A stretch of DNA of 43,702 bases from Alphaproteobacteria bacterium (GTDB lineage: Bacteria; Pseudomonadota; Alphaproteobacteria; Sphingomonadales; Sphingomonadaceae): NCBI GenBank assembly GCA_003241875.1, contig QBLU01000028.1, forward strand, positions 1 to 43,702, written 5' to 3'. The notes beneath the pieces were generated by a model that had not been told where the DNA came from, did not search any database, and worked only from the letters and a program-made list of their open reading frames with translations. This document shows, piece after piece, positions 21,852 to 31,858 of this stretch. The position numbers were made by a program, and so were the translations under genes. How positions within the stretch are numbered: the first letter of the stretch is position 1; every line of letters begins with the position of its first letter.

Positions 21852-22745
21852 TCATGTCATCGCGGTATCGATCGTCGCCTCGATCAGCGATCGCACGATC
21901 GGGTTGGGGAAACGCCGCTCGATGGTGACGGCGTAGAAGGTCTCGACGATGCCGGGCAGTTCCTGGGCCTGGACCAGCATCCCGCTGGTCAACTCGTCGC
22001 GGACGGCGATCGGCGGCAGCACGGCGAGTGCCGTGCCTTCGCGGACCAGCAGGCGCATCATCGCCATGTCGTCGACTTCGGCGGCGATCTGGGGGCGCAG
22101 GCCGAGCCGGTCGGCGAGCGCATCGAAATCGGTGCGGATGCTGCTGCCCGGGGTCGGCAGGATCAGCGGGTGGCGGGCCAGCAGATCCTCGATCCTGTAG
22201 TCACCCGAAAGCAGCGCCGGCACGCCGACCAGGCCGACATGCTGTTCCGACAGGCGATGCGCGATGTACGGCGTCAGCGCGTCGGCCGGTGGCGGCTGGT
22301 TGGTCAGCACGACATCGAGGGCGAGCGACTGGAGGCCGCGCAGCAGCTCCGCCGCGCTGCCCGAGCGCAGCACGATCTCGACATCGGCGCGATCGAGTAT
22401 CGGCCGGACAAAGCCGATCTGGAAGTTGCGCGACAGCGTCGCCAGCGCCCCGACGCGAACCGCCTGACGCGCCGTCCCCGTCTGCTGCAGCGTGCCGACA
22501 AGGTCGCGGCCGGTCGCGAAGATGGCATCGGCATGGTCGATGGCGATCCGCCCCGCCTCGGTCAGGTGCAGCTGGCGCCCCCGCCGTTCGAACAGCGCAT
22601 GGCCCAGGCGATGTTCGAGCTTGCGGATCTGCACCGACAGCGCCGATTGCGAGACGTTGAGCCGCTCGGCGGTCCGGGTCAGGTTGCCGTCCTGCGCCAC
22701 CGCCCAGAAATAGCGCAGGTGATGATAGTTGAGGTCGCCTAGCAT
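21852..22745 (-). CDS. LysR-family regulator divergent from dabB-dabA (NhaR-like)
   Basis: The product is 297 aa. The N-terminal winged HTH occupies residues 5-64 (NYHHLRYFWAVAQDGNLTRT, NVSQSALSVQIRKLE), a close match to NhaR-type LysR proteins. The effector domain covers about 90-297. It is divergent from dabB across 109 bp containing two inverted repeats. This is the usual layout for a LysR protein controlling its neighbour. Control of the DAB operon in response to inorganic carbon or ion status is an inference. Confidence 0.9.
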   Translation of the reverse strand: MLGDLNYHHLRYFWAVAQDGNLTRTAERLNVSQSALSVQIRKLEHRLGHALFERRGRQLHLTEAGRIAIDHADAIFATGRDLVGTLQQTGTARQAVRVGALATLSRNFQIGFVRPILDRADVEIVLRSGSAAELLRGLQSLALDVVLTNQPPPADALTPYIAHRLSEQHVGLVGVPALLSGDYRIEDLLARHPLILPTPGSSIRTDFDALADRLGLRPQIAAEVDDMAMMRLLVREGTALAVLPPIAVRDELTSGMLVQAQELPGIVETFYAVTIERRFPNPIVRSLIEATIDTAMT

Positions 22746-22854
22746 AGTTGCATTAAACAGAACGATAGCAACGGAACAATGAATTTTTCGAGCTGTTCCG
22801 CAGCCGCTACAAGCCAGCCGACGCTACGGCTGGCGTGGCGGCGGGACACCAGCG
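22746..22854. promoter_or_regulatory. LysR/dabB divergent operator region
   Basis: Two perfect inverted repeats lie in the 109-bp gap: GTTGC (22747-22751) / GCAAC (22768-22772) and CGGAACA (22772-22778) / TGTTCCG (22794-22800, 15-bp spacer). Tandem sites of this kind in a divergent gap are typical of LysR recognition and activation sites. A promoter was not identified with confidence. Confidence 0.55.
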
Positions 22855-24435
22855 ATGATCCATCTGATACCTCTCGGCGCGCCGCTGTTCGTGCTGCTCG
22901 CGGCAACGATCGGCCTCGCCCGCCCGGGCCATCTGCCCGGCCATCGCATCCGCCAGATCGAGGCGCTTGTCGTCATGGCGCTGGCCGCCGCGGTCTCGAG
23001 CATCGTCCTGCTCGTTGCCGACGGTCCCGCCACGTCGCCGCTGCTCGGTGTCGCCGGCACGGGCCTGTCGGTTCGCCTCGATGCCGTCAGCGCGACGATG
23101 CTGGCGCTGGTCGCCTTTGTCGGCTGGGTGGTGGTTCGCTTCGCCGGCACCTTCCTCGACGGCGAGCGCCGCCAGGGTCGCTTCATGGCCTGGCTGTGTG
23201 CCACGCTGGCGAGCGTGATGGTGCTCGTCGTCGCCGGCAATCTCGTGCTGCTCGTCGCCGCCTGGGTTGCGACCGGCATCGGCCTCAACCGGCTGCTGCT
23301 GTTTTACCCCGAACGCGCCGCGGCGCAGCGGGCGGCGCGCAAGAAGGCCGTCGTCGCCCGCCTCGGCGATCTCGCGCTGGCGGCGGCGGCGACGCTGCTC
23401 GCCATCGGCTATGGCAGCACCGACATCGGCACCATCGTCGCTGCGGCGCGCCGCGGCGCCGGCGGTGACGCGGCCGTCGTCGCCGCGGCGCTGCTCGCCA
23501 TCGCTGCCTGCCTCAAATCGGCGCAGTTCCCGGCGCACGGCTGGCTGACCGAGGTCATGGAGGCGCCGACCCCGGTTTCCGCGCTGCTCCATGCCGGGGT
23601 CATCAATGCCGGCGGCTTCCTCCTCATCCGCTTCGCCGATGTCATGCTGCTCTCGCCGGGCGCGCTGGCCGGGCTGGTCATGGTCGGCGGCTTCACGGCG
23701 CTGTTCGGCGGCCTCGTCATGCTGACCCAGCCGGCGGTGAAGACGTCGCTGGCCTGGTCGACCATCGCCCAGATGGGCTTCATGATCATGCAGTGCGGCC
23801 TGGCGCTGTTCCCGCTGGCGCTGCTCCATATCGTCGCCCATTCGCTGTACAAGGCGCACGCCTTCCTGTCCGCCGGCGGCGCCGTCGACCGCATCGCGGC
23901 GTTTCGGCGGCCGGGCGTGGTGGCCATTCCCGGGCCGGCGGCGGTCGCCACGGCCTTTGTCGTGGCGCTGGCGATCTATGGCGTCGTCGGCGGCGCCGTC
24001 GGCTTTCTCGGGCAGTCGCCACAGGCCCTGGCGCTCGGCGCCATTCTCATCTTCGGCATCGCCTATCTGCTGGCGCAGGGCCTGGCGGAGGCCGCGCCGC
24101 GGGCGCTCACCCGTCGCCTCAGCATTCTCGCCACCCTGGCATCGCTCGGCTATTTCGGCCTGCACGTCGCCGCGACCTGGCTGGTGGAGGGCAGCGTGCC
24201 GCCGGCGCCGGCGCCCGGCCCGCTGGAATGGGTGCTCATCGTCATCGCGGTGACCAGCTTCGGGCTGGTGGCCATCGCCCAGGCCATGTTCCCGCTCTGG
24301 GCCTATCACCCCGCGGCCGCCGGGCTGCGCGTGCATCTGTCGAACGGACTCTACGTCAACGCGCTCACCGACCGGCTGCTCGGCGGCTGGGCGCTGCGCC
24401 GGCCATCCACGCCAATTCGGGGAGAAACACGATGA
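22855..24435 (+). CDS. dabB: DabB, membrane subunit of the DAB inorganic-carbon transporter
   Basis: The product is 526 aa, hydrophobic throughout, of the NuoL/MrpA proton-antiporter family. Conserved antiporter-like motifs are [31 protein letters not shown] and [11 protein letters not shown]. It stands alone with dabA rather than in a nuo or mrp operon, which identifies it as DabB (also annotated as an NADH dehydrogenase subunit 5-like protein). DabB is thought to use the cation gradient to drive CO2 hydration by DabA. It ends in an ATGA overlap with dabA. Confidence 0.92.
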   Translation: MIHLIPLGAPLFVLLAATIGLARPGHLPGHRIRQIEALVVMALAAAVSSIVLLVADGPATSPLLGVAGTGLSVRLDAVSATMLALVAFVGWVVVRFAGTFLDGERRQGRFMAWLCATLASVMVLVVAGNLVLLVAAWVATGIGLNRLLLFYPERAAAQRAARKKAVVARLGDLALAAAATLLAIGYGSTDIGTIVAAARRGAGGDAAVVAAALLAIAACLKSAQFPAHGWLTEVMEAPTPVSALLHAGVINAGGFLLIRFADVMLLSPGALAGLVMVGGFTALFGGLVMLTQPAVKTSLAWSTIAQMGFMIMQCGLALFPLALLHIVAHSLYKAHAFLSAGGAVDRIAAFRRPGVVAIPGPAAVATAFVVALAIYGVVGGAVGFLGQSPQALALGAILIFGIAYLLAQGLAEAAPRALTRRLSILATLASLGYFGLHVAATWLVEGSVPPAPAPGPLEWVLIVIAVTSFGLVAIAQAMFPLWAYHPAAAGLRVHLSNGLYVNALTDRLLGGWALRRPSTPIRGETR

Positions 24436-26819
24436 CATCCCGCCGCTTTCTGCAAGGGGCCGCCACGGCCGCCGCATCGGCCATCCCCCCCGTCTGGCCG
24501 CTGGCGTCGAGCGTCGCGGTCAACCCCTGGCTCGGCCAGGGCGGCGATGACCTGGCGCTGGTCGCGGCCCGCATGGCGCGGGTCGCCGGGGTGGCGGTGA
24601 CGATGGACCGGCGCTGGTATGCCGACCGTGTCGCCGCAGGCGTGATCACCGAAGCCGACCTGCGATCGGCACTGGCGGCAGCACCGGCGGCACGGCCACC
24701 CCTCGATCTCCCAACGCTCCGGGCGACCCTGCACGAGGCCGCCCCGGCGCGGGTGCCGCTGCCGACCGTTGCCGACCTGGCGGCGCAGGTGTCGGGCATC
24801 GACTGGCCGGCGATCATCGCCGAGCGCTTCGGCAACTGGGCAGCGGGCTGGTTCGACGAGGGCCAGGCGCTGTGGGCCGCCCCGCGCGGCAAGTCGGCCT
24901 ATGCCGCCTGGCGGGCCATGGCCACCCATGACCTGACCCCCGAAATCCTCGGCCTGCGCGGCTTTGCAGCCACCATTGCCGCGGCGCCCGAAGCGGCGAC
25001 GGACGCCCTTGCCGAAGCGGTCGCCCGGCTCGGCGTCCCGCAGCCGGCAATGGCAAGCTGCTTTCACCGGGCGCTGGTCACCCTCGGCGGCTGGGCCCAG
25101 GCCGCGCGCTATCGGCAATGGCAGGCGGAACTCGCCGGCGGCACCGACGCGACGGTCACCGATTTCCTCACCATCCGGCTGCTGTGGGACATGGCCCTGC
25201 TGGCGCTTTACGGCGATCGCATCGGCGACGGCTGGGCGGCGGCGCTGGCCGGCCATGCCGCGCCGCTGGTGCCGAGCCTCGACCACCGCGTCGATGCCGT
25301 CCTCCAGGAAGCCGCCGAGCGTGCCGCCCAGCGCTCGATCGCCACGGCGCTGTCGGGCCCGGCCCCGGCGCAGCCGCCAGCGGATCTGCAACTGGTGTTC
25401 TGCATCGACGTGCGGTCGGAGGTGTTTCGCCGCGCGCTGGAGGCGCTCGACCCCCGCATCCGCACCCTGGGTTTTGCCGGCTTTTTCGGCCTGACGGCGT
25501 CGCACCGGCGGCTCGGCTCCGACGTCGCCGAACATCGCCTGCCGGTGCTGCTCAACCCGGGCCTGACGACCCGCGCCGGCGGCCACGACGATGGCGCCGG
25601 CGACACTGCAGTACGCCTCGCGGTCCGCGTCACCCGCGCCTGGGCGCGCTTCAAACTGGCGGCGGTGTCGTCCTTTGCCTTTGTCGAAGCCGCGGGGCCG
25701 AACTATGCGCTGAAGCTGGTCCGCGATGCGCTGGGCATTGCCCATGGCACGGCCCCGCCCGATCCCGCGCCGCAGGTGGAACCGGCACTCGACACCGCGA
25801 CCAAGCTCAAGACCGCCGAAACCGTGCTGCGCGCCATGTCGTTGACCCGCGACTTCGCGCCGCTGGTCGTCATTGCCGGCCACGGCGCCAATGTCGTCAA
25901 CAATCCCCACGCCAGCGGCCTGCATTGCGGCGCCTGCGGCGGCTATGCCGGCGATGTGAATGCGCGGCTGCTGGCCGGCCTGCTCAACGATCCCGAGGTG
26001 CGTGCCGGCCTGCCCGCCGCCGGCATCACCATTCCCGAAACGACGCAGTTCGTCGGCGGGCTGCACGACACCACGACCGATGGCTTCACGCTGTTTGCCG
26101 ACGACCTGGCAGCGCCGGCGCATCGCAAGGACATCGTCCGGGCCCGGCACTGGCTGGCCGCCGCCGGCGCCGTGGCGCGGGCCGAGCGGGCGCTGCGCCT
26201 GCCCCGCGCCGCCGGCGCGGCCGACATCGCGCGGCGCAGCACCGATTGGGCAGAAACGCGCCCCGAATGGGGGCTGGCCGGCTGCCGCGCCTTCATCGCC
26301 GCGCCGCGCAATCGCACCGCCGGGCGCGACCTCGGCGGCCGCGCCTTTCTCCATGACTATGTCTGGCGCCACGACGTCGACTTCGGCGTCCTCGAACTGA
26401 TCATGACCGCGCCGGTCGTCGTCGCCAGCTGGATCAGCCTCCAATATTATGGCTCGGTCGTTGCGCCCGAGCTGTTCGGTGCCGGCAACAAGCTGCTGCA
26501 CAACGTCGTCGGCGGCATCGGCGTCGTCGAGGGCAATGGCGGCACCCTGCGGGCCGGACTGCCCTGGCAATCGGTGCATGACGGCCATGGCCTGGCGCAC
26601 GAGCCGCTGCGCCTGACCGTGTGCATCGAGGCGCCGCGCGAGGCGATGACCGACATCCTCGAACGCCACGCCGGCGTCCGGGCGCTGTTCGACAATCGCT
26701 GGCTGCACCTGTTCGCGCTGGACGCCGCCGGCGGCATGGCCTGGCGCTATGTCGGGGATCTGCAATGGCAGGCCGTCGACGCCGCGGCCCCGGCGATGAC
26801 GACGGAGCTGGCGGCGTGA
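24432..26819 (+). CDS. dabA: DabA, carbonic-anhydrase-like subunit (DUF2309) of the DAB transporter
   Basis: The product is 795 aa. The zinc and active-site residues known from DabA align: C324 and D326 in FCIDVRSE, H484 in [17 protein letters not shown], and C499 in LHCGACGG. The 15-residue His-Cys spacing is as in the characterised Halothiobacillus protein. The N-terminal [18 protein letters not shown] and the C-terminal [20 protein letters not shown] are also family landmarks. With DabB it converts CO2 to bicarbonate vectorially inside the cell. The start overlaps the dabB stop; GGAGAAA precedes it. Confidence 0.95.
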   Translation: MTSRRFLQGAATAAASAIPPVWPLASSVAVNPWLGQGGDDLALVAARMARVAGVAVTMDRRWYADRVAAGVITEADLRSALAAAPAARPPLDLPTLRATLHEAAPARVPLPTVADLAAQVSGIDWPAIIAERFGNWAAGWFDEGQALWAAPRGKSAYAAWRAMATHDLTPEILGLRGFAATIAAAPEAATDALAEAVARLGVPQPAMASCFHRALVTLGGWAQAARYRQWQAELAGGTDATVTDFLTIRLLWDMALLALYGDRIGDGWAAALAGHAAPLVPSLDHRVDAVLQEAAERAAQRSIATALSGPAPAQPPADLQLVFCIDVRSEVFRRALEALDPRIRTLGFAGFFGLTASHRRLGSDVAEHRLPVLLNPGLTTRAGGHDDGAGDTAVRLAVRVTRAWARFKLAAVSSFAFVEAAGPNYALKLVRDALGIAHGTAPPDPAPQVEPALDTATKLKTAETVLRAMSLTRDFAPLVVIAGHGANVVNNPHASGLHCGACGGYAGDVNARLLAGLLNDPEVRAGLPAAGITIPETTQFVGGLHDTTTDGFTLFADDLAAPAHRKDIVRARHWLAAAGAVARAERALRLPRAAGAADIARRSTDWAETRPEWGLAGCRAFIAAPRNRTAGRDLGGRAFLHDYVWRHDVDFGVLELIMTAPVVVASWISLQYYGSVVAPELFGAGNKLLHNVVGGIGVVEGNGGTLRAGLPWQSVHDGHGLAHEPLRLTVCIEAPREAMTDILERHAGVRALFDNRWLHLFALDAAGGMAWRYVGDLQWQAVDAAAPAMTTELAA

Positions 26820-27073
26820 AGGCCAATGTGACTGTCCATGAACCCGAGACGGTCCTGGCGACGGCGCGGGCCCGGGTCGCCTGGCTGCTCGACAACCCCG
26901 GGACGAGCGCCTGGCTCAAGGCCAGCCTGCAGGCCGCCGACGGGCACGATCCGATTTCGATCCAGAACGATATCCAGCTGCTGCTCCACGTGATCGCACC
27001 GCTTGCAAGCTGCCCGATCGAGGTGGCGATGCGTCCGCTCAGCCTGGCGGCTTGTCCCGGCCGGAAGGCATGA
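26816..27073 (+). CDS. Small protein translationally coupled to dabA
   Basis: The product is 85 aa from a GTG that overlaps the dabA stop (GTGA). The core reads [20 protein letters not shown], then [16 protein letters not shown]. The pattern S-x-WL-x-x-xL...DP...ND-x-xLL resembles small conserved bacterial proteins of unknown function that I recall only vaguely. There is no signal or membrane helix. Coupling suggests a role with the DAB complex, by position alone. The last 20 residues may be less conserved. Confidence 0.6.
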   Translation: MKANVTVHEPETVLATARARVAWLLDNPGTSAWLKASLQAADGHDPISIQNDIQLLLHVIAPLASCPIEVAMRPLSLAACPGRKA

Positions 27074-27171
27074 ATCGACCAATCGCGTCGGTGACCCAGG
27101 GCCGGACGATCTCACTTCGCCTGGCAGCTCATGGCTGGCGTCGATCCCGGTCCGCATCGACGGCCTGGAGC

Positions 27172-27209
27172 CACAAGCTCAGCCTGGGCGGGTCAATGCG
27201 AATGCAGTC
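27172..27209. repeat. Partial copy of the GCTTCGACAAGCTCAG repeat
   Basis: One arm remnant, CAAGCTCAGCCTGGGCGGGT, is followed by CAATGCGAATGCAGTC. The same downstream tail (GGGTCAA..CGAATGCA.TC) follows the complete element at 17232-17309, so the homology extends past the palindrome. The partner arm is missing. Confidence 0.65.
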
Positions 27210-27228
27210 GTTTTCCGGATAGCCGCGG

Positions 27229-27894
27229 TCAACGCCCTGCCGGCGAAGCAGCATAATCCGCCAGCAGCGCTGCCACGTCGTCGTGGATCTGCACGGCTCC
27301 GGCCTCCCGGAGCACCTGGTCGGCAAACTTGCCGGAGCGGACCGCGACGGCAGCGATGCCGCACGCCAGCGCAGCCTTCATATCATAAGGCGTATCGCCG
27401 ACGACGATGACGTCCTCGGCGCTCATGCCGTCCAGCTTTCCGAGCGCTGTCGCAAAGATGTCGGGTGCAGGCTTGGTGTGCCGGACATCATCGGCGCTGG
27501 TCGTCGCGACCACCAGGTCGTGCGCATCGAGAAGTTCGAGGTAGTGATCGAGTTCGGACTTGGATGCCGACGAGGCCAGCACCACCTGCTGGCCGTTGGC
27601 ATGGACGTGCGCCAGCAGGTCCCGGGCGCGCGGAAACGGCCGCACGGCATCGAGGAAGCGCGCCTTGAAGATCGCGCCATGCCGGTCGCCGAGTTCTTCC
27701 ACGGCCGCCGCGTCAAGGCCCGGCAGCAGGGTCGGAACCAGCATGTCGGCGCCCTTGCCGATCTGATCATGCAGCAGCTCGTGATCGAACGTCTTGCCGA
27801 TCTCGGCGAATGCCGCCGCCCATGCCAGCACATGCTGGTCGTTGCTGTCGACGAGGGTGCCGTCGATGTCGAAAAGCACGGCTTTGACACGCAT
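27229..27894 (-). CDS. HAD-superfamily phosphatase (phosphoglycolate phosphatase-like)
   Basis: The product is 221 aa from ATG 27894 (MRVKAVLFDIDGTLVD), with nucleophile D9 and acid D11. Motif II is LASSASKS, motif III Lys is in HTKPAPDIF, and motif IV is VVGDTPYDMKAA. A helical cap lies between residues about 18 and 85. This is the Gph/beta-phosphoglucomutase-like subfamily. The substrate cannot be read from sequence. Convergence on the dab operon makes 2-phosphoglycolate an attractive but unproven guess. Confidence 0.88.
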   Translation of the reverse strand: MRVKAVLFDIDGTLVDSNDQHVLAWAAAFAEIGKTFDHELLHDQIGKGADMLVPTLLPGLDAAAVEELGDRHGAIFKARFLDAVRPFPRARDLLAHVHANGQQVVLASSASKSELDHYLELLDAHDLVVATTSADDVRHTKPAPDIFATALGKLDGMSAEDVIVVGDTPYDMKAALACGIAAVAVRSGKFADQVLREAGAVQIHDDVAALLADYAASPAGR

Positions 27895-27931
27895 CGGCTG
27901 GTCCCTTTTTCCGCAAATCCGGCGCCAGCGC

Positions 27932-28240
27932 CTATTCCTGCTCGACGTCGTTGGCCGAGAACTCGGCGAAGGCACGTCGCACGTCGCTGGCGGCGTCGCT
28001 GTCTGCCAGCGCCACTTCGACGCGCACGGCACCCGCCAGCGCGGCATCGCCGCGTCCGTCGTCGAGCGGGTTCTCGGCCGGATTGTCCGATCCTGCCCGC
28101 TCCAGTCCGGCGGTGTTCGCGTCGCCTGCCGCGGTCACCGTGATGGCTGCGCGATCGACGCCATATTCCTGCACCAGACGCTCGATCGTCATCTCGGCCT
28201 GTCGCCGCGTATCGAACTGTCCATTGAGCATCGTCGTCAT
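27932..28240 (-). CDS. Small stress-type protein (YflT-like general stress domain)
   Basis: The product is 102 aa from ATG 28240, with GGAGAAG upstream. The N-terminus GQFDTRRQAEMTIERLVQEY and then VDRAAITVTAAG resemble the YflT/general-stress-protein-17M ferredoxin-like fold, in which a sequence like FDxxxxAxxAIxxL is typical. The C-terminal half is acidic and includes AVRVEVALADSDAASDVRRA. It lies 37 bp upstream of the HAD gene and may be co-transcribed with it. Confidence 0.65.
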   Translation of the reverse strand: MTTMLNGQFDTRRQAEMTIERLVQEYGVDRAAITVTAAGDANTAGLERAGSDNPAENPLDDGRGDAALAGAVRVEVALADSDAASDVRRAFAEFSANDVEQE

Positions 28241-28442
28241 GAGACTTCTCCACCTCGCACCACCGTGAACCGGTGGTCGGGAACACAACGCCCATGATCC
28301 ACCCGGGTTCGCCGGCCGCGGCACGCAGGTGGCACCAGGCCGCGGATCATCGCTGTCGGTGCCCGGGCGAATGTCCGGCGGTCTGGACAAGGGCGCCGGC
28401 GGTTGCCAATCCGATCGCCGGGGATCGGCGGGCGGAGGCAGC

Positions 28443-29651
28443 ATGACGGCGGACGTGATCGTGATCGGACTCGGCGCCATGGGCAGCGCGACGCTGTACC
28501 AGCTCGCCCGCCGCGGCGTGCGCGTGCTCGGCATCGACCGCTTCCGGCCGCCGCATGGCGAAGGCTCCAGCCACGGCGACACCCGCATCACCCGGCGCGG
28601 CGTCGGCGAAGGCGCGGTCTATGGCCCGCTCGCCGTCCGCTCGCACGCGATCTGGCGCGATCTCGAGGCGGCGACCGGCCTCGAACTGCTGCGCGAATGC
28701 GGCTTCCTCGCCATCGACGGCAGCGGCGGCGCCGGCGTCATGCACGGCAAGCCGGATTTCATGGCAACGACGCTGGCCAGCGCCGCTGCCCAGGGCCTGG
28801 CGCACGAGGAGCTCGGCATCGCCGAAGCGCGATCACGCTTTCCGCAATTCGCGCTGCGCGGCCATGAACGCGTCTATTTCGAGCCCGAAGGCGGGCTGGT
28901 CTTCCCCGAACGCTGCATCACCGCACAACTCGACCAGGCCGCCCGTCTCGGCGCCCGCATCCGCACCGGGGAAGCCGTCGTCGCCATCGTCCGCGACGGC
29001 GATGGCGTTGCCGTCACCACCGATCAGGGCCGCTATCGCGCCGACCGGGTCGTGCTCGCGGCCGGCGGCTGGACCCCGGGCCTTGCCCCCCGCGCGCTCG
29101 GCGGCTTGCAGCTGCTGCGCCAGGTGCTGCACTGGTATCCGCCCGAAGACCCCGGCCTGTGGCACGTCGATCGCTGCCCGACCTTCATGTGGATGCACGG
29201 CGCGACGCCTGCGGACAGCTTCTACGGCTTCCCGCTCGTCCCCGGCCTGCCGACGGCGGCGGTCAAGGTGGCGCAGGAACAATATGCCCGCATCGCCCCG
29301 GCCCCCGACGCGATCGATCGCGCCGTCGCCGCCGACGAGGCCGACGCCATGACCCGGACCCACATCGCCGGGCGGCTGAACGGCCTCGGCGGCACCTCCG
29401 TCCGCGACCTGGTCTGCCTCTACACCTTCAGCCCCGACGGCGATTTCATCATCGACCACGATCCGCACAACGATCGCCTGCTGCTGCTGTCGGCCTGCTC
29501 CGGCCACGGCTTCAAGCATTCGGCGGCGATCGGCGACCATGTCGCGGGCGTCCTGGCCGATGGCGCGCCCCTGTTGCCGGCGTTCCGGCTGGGGCGCCCC
29601 GGCGTCGCCGACACGCTTCCGCCGCGGCCGGCCCGGGCCGTGGAGTCATGA
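28443..29651 (+). CDS. N-methyl-L-tryptophan/sarcosine oxidase-like flavoprotein
   Basis: The product is 402 aa with GGAGG 6-7 nt before ATG. The dinucleotide site is VIVIGLGAMGSATLYQLARR, followed by GSSHGDTRITRR as in SolA/MSOX. The covalent flavin Cys is C352 in SACSGHGFKHS. The family oxidatively demethylates N-methyl amino acids, releasing formaldehyde and hydrogen peroxide. SolA and monomeric sarcosine oxidase cannot be separated here, so no symbol is given. A GFA-family gene lies 3.7 kb away, too far to assert a link. Confidence 0.88.
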   Translation: MTADVIVIGLGAMGSATLYQLARRGVRVLGIDRFRPPHGEGSSHGDTRITRRGVGEGAVYGPLAVRSHAIWRDLEAATGLELLRECGFLAIDGSGGAGVMHGKPDFMATTLASAAAQGLAHEELGIAEARSRFPQFALRGHERVYFEPEGGLVFPERCITAQLDQAARLGARIRTGEAVVAIVRDGDGVAVTTDQGRYRADRVVLAAGGWTPGLAPRALGGLQLLRQVLHWYPPEDPGLWHVDRCPTFMWMHGATPADSFYGFPLVPGLPTAAVKVAQEQYARIAPAPDAIDRAVAADEADAMTRTHIAGRLNGLGGTSVRDLVCLYTFSPDGDFIIDHDPHNDRLLLLSACSGHGFKHSAAIGDHVAGVLADGAPLLPAFRLGRPGVADTLPPRPARAVES

Positions 29652-29720
29652 ATATCATGTCGCATCATGACCAGAGACAGGGCGGCCCGGAGCGGCTTTG
29701 CCGTGCAGCCACGAAAATGC

Positions 29721-29736
29721 CGGCGGGCGCCCGCCG
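29721..29736. terminator. Palindrome between convergent genes, possible terminator
   Basis: CGGCGGGC-GCCCGCCG is a perfect 16-bp palindrome just past the serine-hydrolase stop and 70 bp after the oxidase gene. It lacks a T-run on either strand, so it would be only a weak or Rho-assisted terminator. Confidence 0.35.
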
Positions 29737-31725
29737 TTAGCGCTCGACGAACACGAACTCGTGCTGGCTGTCGCGAGCCGTGAGGGTCCGCTTGTCGCCC
29801 TGCTTGCCGGCGACCAGCGGGAAGAACAATAGCGTCGGGTCGAGCGCCACGAAGCTGATGGTCCCGTCGTCGTTCTTCTTGGTGCCGACCGGGGTCGCCA
29901 TCGTCCGAAACGCAAATCGCGTGCCCTTGTCGTCGCGGGTGACGGTGATCGGCCCGAGATCGGCGTTGTCGTAGGCGCCGGCGAGCGCCGCGGTCGCGGC
30001 CGTGTCCGGCGTCACCGAGACCGACTCGGCCTCCTTGGCCGTCTCGGCCTTGATCCGCGTCGCCGAGGCGCTGACGTCGCCGGCCGCTTCCGGCTTGCCG
30101 TCATAAAGCAGTTCCAGCAGCCGCCGCATGAACGGCCGCAGCAGGGCCTGGCCGTCGTCGGCGTTGGTCAGCAATACCGCGCCGATGCCGGCCCCGGGGA
30201 CGATGATGATGTCGCTCTTGTAGCCGGCGAGACTGCCGCCGTGGTGCACGACGTCGACGCCATAGTCGCTGTCGACCTGCATCCCCATGCCATAGACGCG
30301 GTCCTCCCCGACGGGCACGTTCGCCACCCGCCGGCGCAGCACGTTTGCCGCCGAGACATATTGGCGGCCGTCGTCGAGCTTGCCTTCGTTGAGCTCGAAG
30401 CGGACGTAGCGCGCGAGGTCGCTGCTCGTCGACCAGGCGCCGCCGGCGGCGCCGTAGCGGGTGAAGGCAAAGTTCAGCTTTTGCCCGGCATCGAGGATCG
30501 GTTGCGGCCGGCCGGCAATGTCGGTGGCGTGCGGGCGCGCCCAATTGCCCTGCGTTGCCGCGGCGAAATCCAGCGTCGTGCGCGTCATGCCGAGCGGCTG
30601 CCAGACCTTCCCGGTCACCGCCCTTGCGAACGCCTGGTCGAGGTCGGCCGCCGGTTCGGCAAGGTGGCCGGCGATATAGCCCGCCGCCGACGCCATCAGA
30701 TTATTGTACTGGAAAACCTCGCCGAAGCCGCTGGTCGGTTCGGTCATGGCCAGCTGGACGAACGTATCCCTGGCAGCGGCATTGGGATCCGAATTCAGGA
30801 TGACCTGGAGGTCCTTGCGCGGCAGGCCGGTGCAGGCGCAAACGAGGTGCTTGACCAGCACCTTGCCGGTGGTCTGGGTGCTGCCGAGCCGGAATGGCGC
30901 ATAGACCTCGGTCACCCGCTGTTCCCAGTCGAGCTTGCCCTCGTCGACCAGCGTGGCCAGCAGCAGGGTCGCCATGCCCTTGGTGTTCGAGGCGATCGCG
31001 AACATCGTGTCGCCGTCGATCGGCGTCGGATCGCCGATGACCCGGACCCCGACCCCGTCCGAATAAAGCGTGCGGCTGCGGTCGGTCACCGCGAAGGCCG
31101 CGCCGGGCACGCCGAGCTGCTGCATCGATTGCTCGACAAAGCTGCGCAGCGCGGCGATCCGCGCGGCGTCCATCGGCCTGGCCGTGCGACCGGCGAAGCT
31201 TTCGCGGGTATAGCCGGCCGGCCGCAGGCTCTGCTGAACCAGGCCGATGGCCGCCAACCGTTTCTCGCCGGTCGCCTCGGCGCCGTCGGCCAGCACCAGC
31301 GTCCAGTTCGGGCCGTTCCGATAGGCGATGGCAAAAAGCGAGCGCTTTTCGTTCGGCGAGGTCTCGTAATCGATGACCTGGCGTTCCTCCCAGCCGTTGC
31401 GCGGCGGCCGCGCCGTGACCAGCTTGGGCGGGCGTGTCTGGCCGGGCGACCATAGTTTCCACGCCCGGGCAGCAGCATCGGCGGCATCGGTCGCCGGGCC
31501 GACATCGACGAGCGCGATCCGGTAGTCGCCCTCCGGCGCCGCGAGTTCGACAAGGTTCGGCAGGGTCTTCCGGGTCCAGCCCGGCGACAGGTCGAAGGTC
31601 GCGCCCGATGGCGTCGTGCCGGCGAGCGCAGCCGGCGCCTGCCGGGCTGCGGGTTGCGCCGATGCCATCGCCGGTATGGCAGCGCCTGCAAGCAGCAGCG
31701 CCAATGCGGGCCAAAGCTGTGCCAT
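29737..31725 (-). CDS. Exported serine hydrolase, class C beta-lactamase family
   Basis: The product is 662 aa. The signal peptide is about residues 1-23 (ALLLAGAAIPAMASAQ). Residues 30-190 are an extra N-terminal beta domain. The beta-lactamase/D-aminopeptidase domain follows, with nucleophile S246 in ASNTKGMA (SxxK), YNN in FQYNNLMAS, and HHGGSLAGYKS near residue 500. The C-terminal 130 residues form an additional domain (about 560-662). Members include esterases, peptidases and PBP-like enzymes; the substrate is unknown. It is divergent from the SDR gene. Confidence 0.85.
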   Translation of the reverse strand: MAQLWPALALLLAGAAIPAMASAQPAARQAPAALAGTTPSGATFDLSPGWTRKTLPNLVELAAPEGDYRIALVDVGPATDAADAAARAWKLWSPGQTRPPKLVTARPPRNGWEERQVIDYETSPNEKRSLFAIAYRNGPNWTLVLADGAEATGEKRLAAIGLVQQSLRPAGYTRESFAGRTARPMDAARIAALRSFVEQSMQQLGVPGAAFAVTDRSRTLYSDGVGVRVIGDPTPIDGDTMFAIASNTKGMATLLLATLVDEGKLDWEQRVTEVYAPFRLGSTQTTGKVLVKHLVCACTGLPRKDLQVILNSDPNAAARDTFVQLAMTEPTSGFGEVFQYNNLMASAAGYIAGHLAEPAADLDQAFARAVTGKVWQPLGMTRTTLDFAAATQGNWARPHATDIAGRPQPILDAGQKLNFAFTRYGAAGGAWSTSSDLARYVRFELNEGKLDDGRQYVSAANVLRRRVANVPVGEDRVYGMGMQVDSDYGVDVVHHGGSLAGYKSDIIIVPGAGIGAVLLTNADDGQALLRPFMRRLLELLYDGKPEAAGDVSASATRIKAETAKEAESVSVTPDTAATAALAGAYDNADLGPITVTRDDKGTRFAFRTMATPVGTKKNDDGTISFVALDPTLLFFPLVAGKQGDKRTLTARDSQHEFVFVER

Positions 31726-31858
31726 GTTCGTGTCCCCCGATGCCGCCAGCAGGCCATAACCATAAATCCGATGCCCGGTGATGACCAGAGGCAGCCAAAT
31801 GTCGCGGTATCACAACCGCCGCCTGGGCGTTCCTTGGCCAACCAGGGAGCCTTTGCCG

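Noticed and set aside
20904-22742. A 612-aa plus-strand open frame across the muramidase end, the cytochrome remnant and the LysR gene
   Set aside because: It is antisense to clear genes and has no recognisable domain.
22855-24435. NADH dehydrogenase (complex I) or Mrp antiporter subunit
   Set aside because: It is a lone NuoL-like gene overlapping a DUF2309 gene with DabA active-site residues; no other nuo or mrp genes are present.
22807-24477. A long minus-strand frame opposite dabB
   Set aside because: It is low-complexity Arg/Gly/Glu-rich sequence and antisense to a well-supported gene.
24432-24480. Twin-arginine signal in DabA (SRRFLQGAA)
   Set aside because: The spacing does not match the Tat consensus, DabA is cytoplasmic, and the hydrophobic stretch is the usual DabA N-terminus.
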